Positions 50,185-57,410 of a stretch of DNA of 64,000 nucleotides are shown here, in pieces (position 1 is the first letter of the stretch; each line of letters starts with the position of its first letter). The stretch comes from Zoogloeaceae bacterium (GTDB taxonomy: Bacteria; Pseudomonadota; Gammaproteobacteria; Burkholderiales; Rhodocyclaceae). Below the pieces are notes generated by a model, which was not told the DNA's origin, searched no databases, and worked only from the letters and a program-made list of their open reading frames with translations. Location of the stretch: NCBI GenBank assembly GCA_024235675.1, contig JACKLZ010000003.1, forward strand, positions 434,001 through 498,000, in the 5' to 3' direction. The translations under genes were made by a program, and so were the position numbers.

Positions 50185-50210
50185 TCTGGCGATTCAACTC
50201 CGTCCTTTGA

Positions 50211-50242
50211 ACGGCGCCTTCGGGCGCCGTCTTTGTTTTTTT
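50211..50242 (+). terminator. Terminator after the PEP-CTERM gene
   Basis: ACGGCGCC pairs with GGCGCCGT around a TTCG tetraloop, then CTTTGTTTTTTTT. Strong rho-independent terminator. Confidence 0.88.
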
Positions 50243-50348
50243 GGGGGGGATTGCGGCGATGAGGTTTTTCCGCTCATGCGAGCTTGAGCCATCGGCGCTC
50301 ACGGAAATCGCTTGGTCGTTGGCCAATCCGAAGCACGGAAGGGGTTGT

Positions 50349-50424
50349 AGGGTGGTCAGCTTCGCTGCCCACCAGGCGGTGGCTATCGTTGGGCACGATG
50401 GTGGGCAGCGAAGCTGACCATCCT
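50349..50424. repeat. Long palindromic intergenic element
   Basis: Two 26-base arms (50349-50374 and 50399-50424) are complementary in 25 of 26 positions, with a 24-base loop. The arm core reads GGTGGTCAGCTTCGCTGCCC. It lies between the PEP-CTERM gene terminator and the ABC exporter stop. It resembles a REP/MITE-type repeat; no second copy is in this window. Confidence 0.75.
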
Positions 50425-50471
50425 GCAAGGTCGCGCTGAAACCGGTTTGAGGCCAGCGGAGAAAAGCTGCG

Positions 50472-52286
50472 TTATGTCGCGCTATCGGCCTCGCTGGCCT
50501 CTTGCTGCTGCAGGCGCCACATCTGCGCATAGGCGCCGTTAGCGGCGAGCAGGGCTTGATGCCGGCCACGCTCGACGATGTGGCCTTGGTCGAGCACCAG
50601 GATTTCGTCGGCATGCGCGATGGTGGACAGGCGGTGGGCGATGATCAGCGCGGTGCGGCCGCGCGCGGCGAGGTCGATCTGGGCCTGAATGGCTTTTTCG
50701 GTGCGCGAGTCGAGCGCCGAGGTGGCTTCGTCGAAGATCAGGATGGCCGGATCCTTGAGCAGCGCGCGGGCGATGGCGACGCGTTGTTTTTCACCGCCCG
50801 AGAGTTTCAGGCCGCGTTCGCCAACACGCGCTTCGTAGCCGTCGGGCAGGCGACCGATGAAGTCGGTGAGTTGGGCGGCCGCCGCGGCGGTGTCGATCAG
50901 GCCGTCGGCGGCGTCGGGGCGGCCGTACTGGATGTTGTAGCGCAGCGTGTCGTTGAACAGCACGGTGTCCTGCGGCACGATGCCGATGGCTTGGCGCAGG
51001 CTGTCTTGCTGCAGGTCGCGGATGTCGGTGCCATTGACGGTGATGCGCCCGCCGGTGACGTCGTAGAAGCGGAACAGCAGCCGGCCGAGGGTGGATTTGC
51101 CCGAGCCGGAATGCCCGACCACGGCGACGGTCTTGCCGGCCGGGATCTCGAAGTCCACGTCGAACAGGATCTGTCGCGCCGGATCGTAGGCGAAGCTGAC
51201 CTTTTCGAAACGCACCGTGGCGTTGTCGGCGGCGAGGCTGCCGGCGTCGGGCTTGTCGGCGATTTCGCGCGGCTGGTTGAGCAGGCCGAACATGCGCTCG
51301 ATGTCGGTGAGGGCCTGGCGGATTTCACGGTAGATCACGCCGAGGAAGTTGAGCGGGATGTAGAGCTGCAGCATGTAGGCATTGACCAGCACGATGTCGC
51401 CGATCGTCATGCTGCCGTCGACCACGCGGATGGAGGCCTGCCACAGCATGCTGGTGACGGCGATGGCAATGATTGCCGCCTGGCCGATGTTCAGCCCCGA
51501 CAAGGAGAGCTGATTCTTGATCTGGGCATCGGCCCACTGACGCATCTGCTCGTCGTAGCGGCGGGCTTCGAATTCTTCGTTGTTGAAGTATTTCACCGTC
51601 TCGAAGTTGAGCAGGCTGTCGATCGCGCGCGCGTTGGCGGCCGAGTCGAGCTCGTTGGCCTTGCGTCGCAGGGCGGTGCGCCAGTTGGTGATCTTGACGG
51701 TAAAAGTGATGTATAGCGTGAGCGCGATGGTGGTGATCACCGAGAAGATCGGGTCGTAATTCACATACAGAATGCCGATCACCAGCCCGACTTCTACCAG
51801 CGTGGGCAGGATGCTGTACAGCGTGTAGCTGATCAGCGAGCCGATCGAGCGGGTGCCGCGCTCGATGTCGCGGGTCAGCCCGCCGGTTTGCCGCTCAAGA
51901 TGAAAGCGCAGCGACAGCGCGTGCAGATGGCGGAACACCTGCAGCGAGATGTTGCGCACCGCCTGCTGGGTGACGCGGGCGAAGATCAGCTCGCGCAGCT
52001 CGGTCAGCATCGAGGTCATGAAACGCAGTACGCCGTAGGCGACGATCAGCGCGGCGGGCACGATGATGAAGGCTTGCTGCGTGGTGATGGTCATCGCATC
52101 GACCATGTGCTTGAACACCATCGGCACGCCGACGTTGGCCACCTTGGCTCCGAGCAGGCAGGCCAGCGCCAGGAACACCCGCCCCTTGTAGCTCCACAAG
52201 TAGGGGAACAGCGTCTTGATGGTGGTCAGGTCGTGGCGCTCGCCGGTGGCCGGCTCGGGCAGGGCGCCCTGCGGGTGTCGTCGCAT
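50472..52286 (-). CDS. ATM1-type ABC exporter (permease-ATPase fusion)
   Basis: 604-aa half transporter. The N-terminal membrane domain (~30-320, six helices) has the ATM1-type signature (GLTRDIERGTRSIGSLISYT; FETVKYFNNEEFEARRYD). The C-terminal ATPase has Walker A VGHSGSGKST, signature LSGGEKQRVAIARA, and Walker B ILIFDEATSALD. ATM1-type bacterial proteins export glutathione-metal or sulfur compounds. The ATG at 52286 gives the usual long N-terminus. Confidence 0.92.
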   Translation of the reverse strand: MRRHPQGALPEPATGERHDLTTIKTLFPYLWSYKGRVFLALACLLGAKVANVGVPMVFKHMVDAMTITTQQAFIIVPAALIVAYGVLRFMTSMLTELRELIFARVTQQAVRNISLQVFRHLHALSLRFHLERQTGGLTRDIERGTRSIGSLISYTLYSILPTLVEVGLVIGILYVNYDPIFSVITTIALTLYITFTVKITNWRTALRRKANELDSAANARAIDSLLNFETVKYFNNEEFEARRYDEQMRQWADAQIKNQLSLSGLNIGQAAIIAIAVTSMLWQASIRVVDGSMTIGDIVLVNAYMLQLYIPLNFLGVIYREIRQALTDIERMFGLLNQPREIADKPDAGSLAADNATVRFEKVSFAYDPARQILFDVDFEIPAGKTVAVVGHSGSGKSTLGRLLFRFYDVTGGRITVNGTDIRDLQQDSLRQAIGIVPQDTVLFNDTLRYNIQYGRPDAADGLIDTAAAAAQLTDFIGRLPDGYEARVGERGLKLSGGEKQRVAIARALLKDPAILIFDEATSALDSRTEKAIQAQIDLAARGRTALIIAHRLSTIAHADEILVLDQGHIVERGRHQALLAANGAYAQMWRLQQQEASEADSAT

Positions 52287-52291
52287 GCGGT

Positions 52292-52927
52292 TCAGCCCTG
52301 GGTGTCGTCAAGCACCAGGCGCAGGGCCAGGCCGAGAAAGATCACGCCGGCAATGCGGTCCAGCCAGGGGGCGACGCCGGGGCGGCGCTTGAGCAGTCGG
52401 CCGATGCCGCCGGCCATATAGGCCACGGCGCCGAACACCACCACGGTTTGCAGCATGAACACCAGTCCGAGCACCAGCATTTGCAGCGTGGCGCTGCCGG
52501 CGTCGGCATGGACGAATTGCGGCATGAAGGCGAGGAAGAACAAGCCGACTTTCGGGTTGATGGCATTGGCCACAAAGCCGCGGCCCACATCCTTGCGCCA
52601 CGGCCGTGCGGGCGCGGCTTGCGCATTTACCGCCAGTTGCCCGCCGCTGCGGATGGCCTGGATGCCCAGCCAGGCAAGATAGGCGGCGCCGGCCAGTTTG
52701 AGCGCGGTGAATGCCATGGGCGAGGCGGCCAGCGCGGCGCTGACGCCCAGGGTGGCCCACAGCACATGGGTGAAACAGCCCAGCGCACAGCCGACGGCAA
52801 TGCCGAAGCCGGCCATGCGTCCGCGGGCGAGGCTCTGGCCGAGCACCATCAGGTTGTCTGGTCCGGGGGCAAAGGTGATGATCAGGGCAATGCCGAGAAA
52901 GGCAATCAGGGTGTCGGGGCTGGGCAT
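52292..52927 (-). CDS. LysE/RhtB family amino-acid exporter
   Basis: 211-aa inner-membrane protein with six helices and the family opening LIAFLGIALIITFAPGPDNL followed by GRMAGFGIAVGCALGC. Exports amino acids or homoserine-like metabolites; substrate unknown. The ATG at 52927 is chosen; upstream in-frame starts (53074) overlap the divergent gene. Stop lies five bases before the ABC exporter start, suggesting co-transcription. Confidence 0.88.
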   Translation of the reverse strand: MPSPDTLIAFLGIALIITFAPGPDNLMVLGQSLARGRMAGFGIAVGCALGCFTHVLWATLGVSAALAASPMAFTALKLAGAAYLAWLGIQAIRSGGQLAVNAQAAPARPWRKDVGRGFVANAINPKVGLFFLAFMPQFVHADAGSATLQMLVLGLVFMLQTVVVFGAVAYMAGGIGRLLKRRPGVAPWLDRIAGVIFLGLALRLVLDDTQG

Positions 52928-53030
52928 GGCGGGGGCTCTTGTTGGCCGGCAATCGGCCAGTGTACCGGGCTGCCGGGTTGGCGTCATGCGTGCTACCGTG
53001 CGCGCAGCAAAAGCGATGGGAGGTAGCGGC

Positions 53031-53645
53031 ATGGCGGATCGGGCGGAAGGCTTTGAATGGACACTGCTTGCCATCGTGCTTGCCGCGCTGGCGGCGTCGG
53101 GTATTTCACCTCACGACCGGCTGACCTGGTGGATGGAGGTGGCGCCGGTGCTGATTGCGCTGCCATTGATCATGGCGACGCATCGCCGTTTTCCGCTGAC
53201 CCGGCTGGTGCTTGCACTGATCGCGGTGCATGCGCTGATCCTGATCCTCGGCGGGACCTACACCTATGCGCGTGTGCCGCTGGGTTTCTGGCTGCAGGAC
53301 GTATTCGACTTTGCCCGCAATCCCTATGACCGCATCGGCCATTTTGCGCAGGGTTTCGTGCCTGCCATGGTGGCACGAGAACTACTGCTGCGGCTTCAGG
53401 TGCTGCGCCGGCCGCGCTGGTTGTTTTTCCTGGTGTGCTGCATCTGTCTGGCGATCTCGGCCACTTACGAGCTCATCGAATGGCTGGCCGCGGTGCTGAT
53501 GGGCGGCGAGGCGGAGGATTTTCTGGGCACCCAGGGCGACCCGTGGGATACCCAGTCCGATATGGCGCTGGCGCTGCTGGGTGCTGCGCTCGCCCAGGCG
53601 CTGCTGGGGCGGTGGCATGATCGCTGGCTGGCCCGATTGCGCTGA
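53031..53645 (+). CDS. DUF2238 (YjdF-like) membrane protein
   Basis: 204-aa protein with six predicted helices. The segments DVFDFARNPYDRIGHFAQGF and GDPWDTQSDMALALLGAALA are the conserved DUF2238 loops, with Asp, Arg, His likely to form a site. Function unknown. GGGAGG precedes the ATG at 53031. Divergent from the LysE gene, convergent with the Cpx-like kinase gene. Confidence 0.87.
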   Translation: MADRAEGFEWTLLAIVLAALAASGISPHDRLTWWMEVAPVLIALPLIMATHRRFPLTRLVLALIAVHALILILGGTYTYARVPLGFWLQDVFDFARNPYDRIGHFAQGFVPAMVARELLLRLQVLRRPRWLFFLVCCICLAISATYELIEWLAAVLMGGEAEDFLGTQGDPWDTQSDMALALLGAALAQALLGRWHDRWLARLR

Positions 53646-53657
53646 CCGCGGCGCACT

Positions 53658-54974
53658 TCAGGCGGCATGCTGTGGGGGCTGGATCTGCAGTGGCAATACC
53701 ATGTCAATGATCAGTCCGCCGCCATCACGGCCGCGGGCCTGGATCTGGCCGCCGTGGGCGGCGAGGGCGCGGCGGGCGATGGCCAGCCCGAGGCCGAAGC
53801 CCGGGGCGTCGGTGCCAGCGTCGCTGCGGTGGAAGGGCTCAAAGATGGCGTCGAGCTCCTTGTCCGGTACGCCCGGGCCGCGATCGGCGACCACCACCTG
53901 AATCTGCGTCGCGGATGGCTGAACCGTGACGTCGACCTGCGTGCCCTCTGCGGTGTATTTGACTGCGTTGCGGATCACGTTCTCGAAGGCGCGGTGAATC
54001 AGTTCGGACTGGCCCCAGCTCCAGCATTCGCCTTCGCCGCTAAAGACCAGGCTGCGCCCTTGGGCTTCGGCTTCGAACTGCGCGTCATCGGCGATGCCGG
54101 CGATCAGCTCCACCAGTTCCAGATGCTCAGCGCGGCCGCCAGCGCCGGCTTCGAGTCGCGACAGGGTGAGCAGCTCGCCCACCAGGGTGTCGAGCCGGGC
54201 CGACTCGCGTTCAATGCGTTCGAGCATGGCGTCCTGTTTGTCAGGGCTCTGACGACCGAGGCCGATGGCCGCCTGCATGCGCGCGAGCGGCGAGCGCAGC
54301 TCGTGCGAGACATCGTGCAGCAGACGGCGCTGGGCGGTGATCTGCGCCTGGAGCTGCGCCGCCATGCGATCGAAATCGTGGCCCAGGTCGGCGATTTCAT
54401 CACGCCGGCCACCCATCAGCGGTGCGACCCGCGTGTCCAGCTGGCCGCCGGCGGCCGCGTCGAAGGCGCGCTTCAGGACGCGGATGGGCTTGGCCACGTA
54501 CCATGCCAGCAAGGCGCTGAACACCAAGCTGGCCAGCAAGATGGTTGAGACCGGCACCCATAGGGGCGGCGGGGTGCGACGTGCGCCAAAGCCGTGATCG
54601 TGCGGCGGGGGCGGTACGGCGATCAGCTCAAGCTGCGTGCCGTCTGCCGTTTGAATACGGCGCGTGTGATCGTGTTGGTCGGGCGGGACCGGGCGTCCGA
54701 GCAGCTCGTGGCCGTTCGCGTCGACGACCAGCACGGAGGGGCCGCCTCGGGGCGGTCGGCGCATCAGGAACTGGCGCGCGGCTTGCGGTCCGCCGTGCTG
54801 CAGTACCGACTCGACGGTGTCGAGGGCGATGTTTGAGCGGTAGGTGGCGACTTCGAGTCGTGCGGCGTCTTCATTCGTGCCGCGATACAGCCACACTGCG
54901 GCGCCGACGGCCAGCACCGAAAACGTCAGCGTCAGCCACAGGGCGATGAAGGATTTCCAGAACAGGCGGCCCAT
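53658..54974 (-). CDS. cpxA: Sensor histidine kinase (CpxA-like)
   Basis: 438-aa membrane kinase: helix ~7-28, periplasmic domain ~29-150 with His-rich PPPHDHGF, second helix ~160-182, HAMP (IRVLKRAFDAAAGGQLDTRV), phospho-acceptor His in LLHDVSHELRSPLARMQ, ATPase N box ENVIRNAVKYT and G boxes DRGPGVP and FGLGLAI. Adjacent to the CpxR-like gene (five bases) and the Spy/CpxP gene. The periplasmic region is shorter and more basic than E. coli CpxA. Confidence 0.88.
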   Translation of the reverse strand: MGRLFWKSFIALWLTLTFSVLAVGAAVWLYRGTNEDAARLEVATYRSNIALDTVESVLQHGGPQAARQFLMRRPPRGGPSVLVVDANGHELLGRPVPPDQHDHTRRIQTADGTQLELIAVPPPPHDHGFGARRTPPPLWVPVSTILLASLVFSALLAWYVAKPIRVLKRAFDAAAGGQLDTRVAPLMGGRRDEIADLGHDFDRMAAQLQAQITAQRRLLHDVSHELRSPLARMQAAIGLGRQSPDKQDAMLERIERESARLDTLVGELLTLSRLEAGAGGRAEHLELVELIAGIADDAQFEAEAQGRSLVFSGEGECWSWGQSELIHRAFENVIRNAVKYTAEGTQVDVTVQPSATQIQVVVADRGPGVPDKELDAIFEPFHRSDAGTDAPGFGLGLAIARRALAAHGGQIQARGRDGGGLIIDMVLPLQIQPPQHAA

Positions 54975-54979
54975 GTCGC

Positions 54980-55666
54980 TTACTCCCGCACGAACTGGTA
55001 GCCCTGACCACGCACGGTCTGGATCCAGGAGCGGCCGTCGTCGCGTGGCGCCAGTTTGTGGCGCAGGCTGCTCACATGCACGTCGACGCTGCGGTCGAAG
55101 CGGGCCAGCGGGCGGCCGAGTGCTTTTTCGGACAAGGTGTTTTTGCTGACCACATGGCCGGCCGCGCCGACCAGCACTTCCAATAAGGTGAACTCGGTAC
55201 TGGTGAGCGTGAGGGGCTCGCCGGCCCAGTGCGCTTCGCGTCGGGCGGGCCACAGGCGCAGCGGGCCGACAGTGAGTTCATCGACATCGGAGGCGGACTC
55301 CGGGCTTGTCGTGCGGCGCAAGATGGCGCGCACGCGGGCCACCAGTTCGCGGGGGCTGCAGGGCTTGGGGACGTAGTCGTCGGCGCCCAGTTCGAGGCCG
55401 ACGATGCGATCGACGTCGTCACCGCGAGCGGTCAGCATGAGGACCGGCATCCGGCTTTCCTGACGAATGCGGCGCAAGGCGTCGACACCGTTGAGGCGCG
55501 GCATCATCACATCCAGCACGGCAATATCGTAATTGCCCGACAGCGCTTCGGTGACACCGGCCTCGCCATCGGCCACCGTGGTGGCTTCGAAGCCTTCTTG
55601 CGCCAAGTACTCCTTGAGCATGGCGGAGAGTTCCAGATCGTCATCGACCAGTAGCACGCGCGTCAT
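54980..55666 (-). CDS. cpxR: OmpR-family response regulator (CpxR-like)
   Basis: 228-aa regulator: receiver with acidic pocket VDDDLEL and phospho-acceptor Asp52 (VLDVMMP), Thr and Lys switch residues (LTARGDD, KPCSPRE), and a winged-helix output domain at ~130-228 (LTLTSTEFTLLEVLVGAAGH; VDVHVSSLRHKL). GTAAA boxes in the upstream region and the Spy/CpxP gene beyond support the Cpx assignment. Confidence 0.9.
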   Translation of the reverse strand: MTRVLLVDDDLELSAMLKEYLAQEGFEATTVADGEAGVTEALSGNYDIAVLDVMMPRLNGVDALRRIRQESRMPVLMLTARGDDVDRIVGLELGADDYVPKPCSPRELVARVRAILRRTTSPESASDVDELTVGPLRLWPARREAHWAGEPLTLTSTEFTLLEVLVGAAGHVVSKNTLSEKALGRPLARFDRSVDVHVSSLRHKLAPRDDGRSWIQTVRGQGYQFVRE

Positions 55667-55732
55667 TTCGATTCCACGGTTCTTTCGTTCATGGCGGCAA
55701 TGATACGGCGCCTAAAAGGACTGGCGAGCGCC

Positions 55733-55778
55733 TTTACGCTGCTTTACCTGTCTTTACCCCGGGTTAACCGTGCTTTAC
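55733..55778 (-). promoter_or_regulatory. Tandem CpxR-type boxes (GTAAA-N5-GTAAA)
   Basis: On the minus strand GTAAA occurs at 55737-55733, 55747-55743 and 55757-55753, exactly ten bases apart, and again at 55778-55774, 21 bases further. A degenerate unit GTTAAC lies between. The CpxR consensus is GTAAA-N5-GTAAA. The sites lie 67-112 bases before the regulator ATG and ~80-125 before the Spy/CpxP ATG. Confidence 0.7.
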
Positions 55779-55855
55779 GGGGCGGGGCGAGACACTGCAG
55801 CTGTCGGTGGAGGGCGACTCGCCCAGACCCGAAATATGGATGACTCAAGGAGAAG

Positions 55856-56389
55856 ATGATGACCAAGCGTAAATCGATTATGGGTGCGTTTTTGTTGGCC
55901 AGCAGCATCGCGTTGGCGGTGCCCCTGATGGCGCAGGCAGGGCCCGGTATGGGCGATGGCATGGGTTCGTGCGGCACCTCCATGCATCGAGGGGGTGGAA
56001 TGGACGGCCCCAGCCGTGGAGGCATGATGCGGATGCTCAAAGGGCTCGATTTGACCGATGCACAGCGCGATCAGATTTTCGAACTCAAGCATGCCGAGAT
56101 GCCGAAAATGCGCGAACAGATGAAGGTGATGCACGATCTCAGGAAGCAGCTGCGTGAAGCCGCAACGGCCGAAAATTACGACGCGGCACGCGTCAAGGCG
56201 CTGACCGAGCAGCAGTCGGCCGCCATGGCCACGATGATGCAGTCGCGTATCGCAGGCGAACGTGCGGTGTATGAGTTGCTGACACCCGAGCAGCGCGAGA
56301 CGCTTAAAGACAAGCGTGCATCGCCGGCCGACAGGCGCGAAGGCATGGGACGCGGCATGATGCGCGGCGGACCGGCGCCGGACGCCTGA
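55856..56389 (+). CDS. Spy/CpxP family periplasmic chaperone
   Basis: 177-aa periplasmic protein with a signal peptide (1-28, ending MAQA). A Met/Gly/His/Cys-rich stretch (GPGMGDGMGSCGTSMHRGGGM) follows; this may bind metal. The helical body carries the LTxxQ motifs twice (DLTDAQRDQIFEL, LLTPEQRETLKDK) typical of Spy/CpxP/ZraP. Divergent from the CpxRA-like pair and sharing their control region. Either ATG at 55856 or 55859 can be used; AAGGAG precedes both. Confidence 0.9.
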   Translation: MMTKRKSIMGAFLLASSIALAVPLMAQAGPGMGDGMGSCGTSMHRGGGMDGPSRGGMMRMLKGLDLTDAQRDQIFELKHAEMPKMREQMKVMHDLRKQLREAATAENYDAARVKALTEQQSAAMATMMQSRIAGERAVYELLTPEQRETLKDKRASPADRREGMGRGMMRGGPAPDA

Positions 56390-56410
56390 TGTAGGCGGAC
56401 GTGAGCATGA

Positions 56411-56440
56411 AGAAAGGGGGCGCGAAGGCGCCCCCTTTCT
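56411..56440 (+). terminator. Terminator after the Spy/CpxP gene
   Basis: AGAAAGGGGGCGC pairs perfectly with GCGCCCCCTTTCT around a GAAG loop (13-bp stem). The T run is short. Confidence 0.8.
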
Positions 56441-56548
56441 CGTTCACTGCGGCATCATGTGGGGCGGTTCAGCAGGAATGCGGCATTGCATCAAGCATTT
56501 ATGTTGCACCGCCGATTGATCTTTTTGGGCGGGAGACCTAGAAATCAG

Positions 56549-56576
56549 TTGACATCGTTTTAGCAGAACGTATGAT
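56549..56576 (+). promoter_or_regulatory. Sigma-70 promoter of the TetR gene
   Basis: TTGACA (56549-56554) and TATGAT (56571-56576) are separated by 16 bases, near consensus. The operator palindrome begins on the last base of the -10. Confidence 0.7.
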
Positions 56577-56593
56577 TCAAACGATCGTTTGAA
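56576..56593. promoter_or_regulatory. PsrA-type operator palindrome
   Basis: TTCAAACGATCGTTTGAA is a perfect 18-bp palindrome containing CAAAC-N4-GTTTG, the PsrA-type fatty-acid regulator motif. Placed just after the -10 of the TetR gene promoter, it would permit autorepression; the fadE-thiolase-fadB genes follow. Confidence 0.75.
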
Positions 56594-56661
56594 CAGGATT
56601 GCGTCTTGCGATTGCGATGATCTGCCCCAAAACACAACAAGAACGAAGGAGCGTGATCCCA

Positions 56662-57354
56662 ATGAGCGAGGCAACGGCGAAGCAGGGCCCGGATACCCGG
56701 GCGAGGATTCTGAATGCGGCGGAATCGCTGTTCATGACGCACGGCTTTGAAGCCACGTCGATGCGAATGATCACGGGCCAGGCCGGCGTGAATCTGGCTG
56801 CGGTGAATTACCACTTCGGCAGCAAGGATGCGCTGATTCAGGAGGTGTTCAAGCGGCGCCTGACCGAGTTGAATCGTGACCGTCTGAGCGCGCTGGAAGC
56901 GGAAGAAGCCTTGGCCAATGGCGCGCCGCTGAAGCCGAGCAAGATCGTCGCCGCCTTTTTTGGCGTGTCGCTGAAGATGGCGGCCGATACCGAGCATGGT
57001 GGCGCGACCTTCATGCGCTTGCTGGGGCGCACTTACACCGAGCCGAACGAGTTTGTGCGGCAGTTTCTGGCCGAAGAGTACGCCGAGGTGGTGCAGCGCT
57101 TCATGAGTGCGCTGTATCGGGCGCTGCCCGACGTGCCGCGTGAAGAAATTTTGTGGCGCTTCCATTTCATGATGGGGGCCATGTCCTACGCGATTGCGGG
57201 GACGGATGCTTTGAAGTTGTTTGCCGGGGACTTTGATGACAAGGACCCGACACGCTTGATGCCACGACTGATGTCCTTCCTGCTGGGTGGTTTGCGAGCC
57301 CCCTTGCCGGAAGAAGTGGTTGAGTCACGAACAAGCCGCCGCGACGCGGCGTGA
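56662..57354 (+). CDS. TetR-family fatty-acid degradation regulator (PsrA-like)
   Basis: 230-aa repressor. The HTH spans ~15-60 (RARILNAAESLFMTHGFEAT; AGVNLAAVNYHFGSKDALIQ). The C-terminal ligand domain is of the acyl-responsive TetR_C type. Position directly before fadE and the palindrome match to PsrA sites point to long-chain fatty acid or acyl-CoA sensing. AAGGAG lies 11 bases before the ATG, slightly long. Confidence 0.87.
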   Translation: MSEATAKQGPDTRARILNAAESLFMTHGFEATSMRMITGQAGVNLAAVNYHFGSKDALIQEVFKRRLTELNRDRLSALEAEEALANGAPLKPSKIVAAFFGVSLKMAADTEHGGATFMRLLGRTYTEPNEFVRQFLAEEYAEVVQRFMSALYRALPDVPREEILWRFHFMMGAMSYAIAGTDALKLFAGDFDDKDPTRLMPRLMSFLLGGLRAPLPEEVVESRTSRRDAA

Positions 57355-57410
57355 TGACCGGGTGTGAGCGCGCACTAGAACGCGCCGCACCCCACGAGGA
57401 GACGTAGCAC

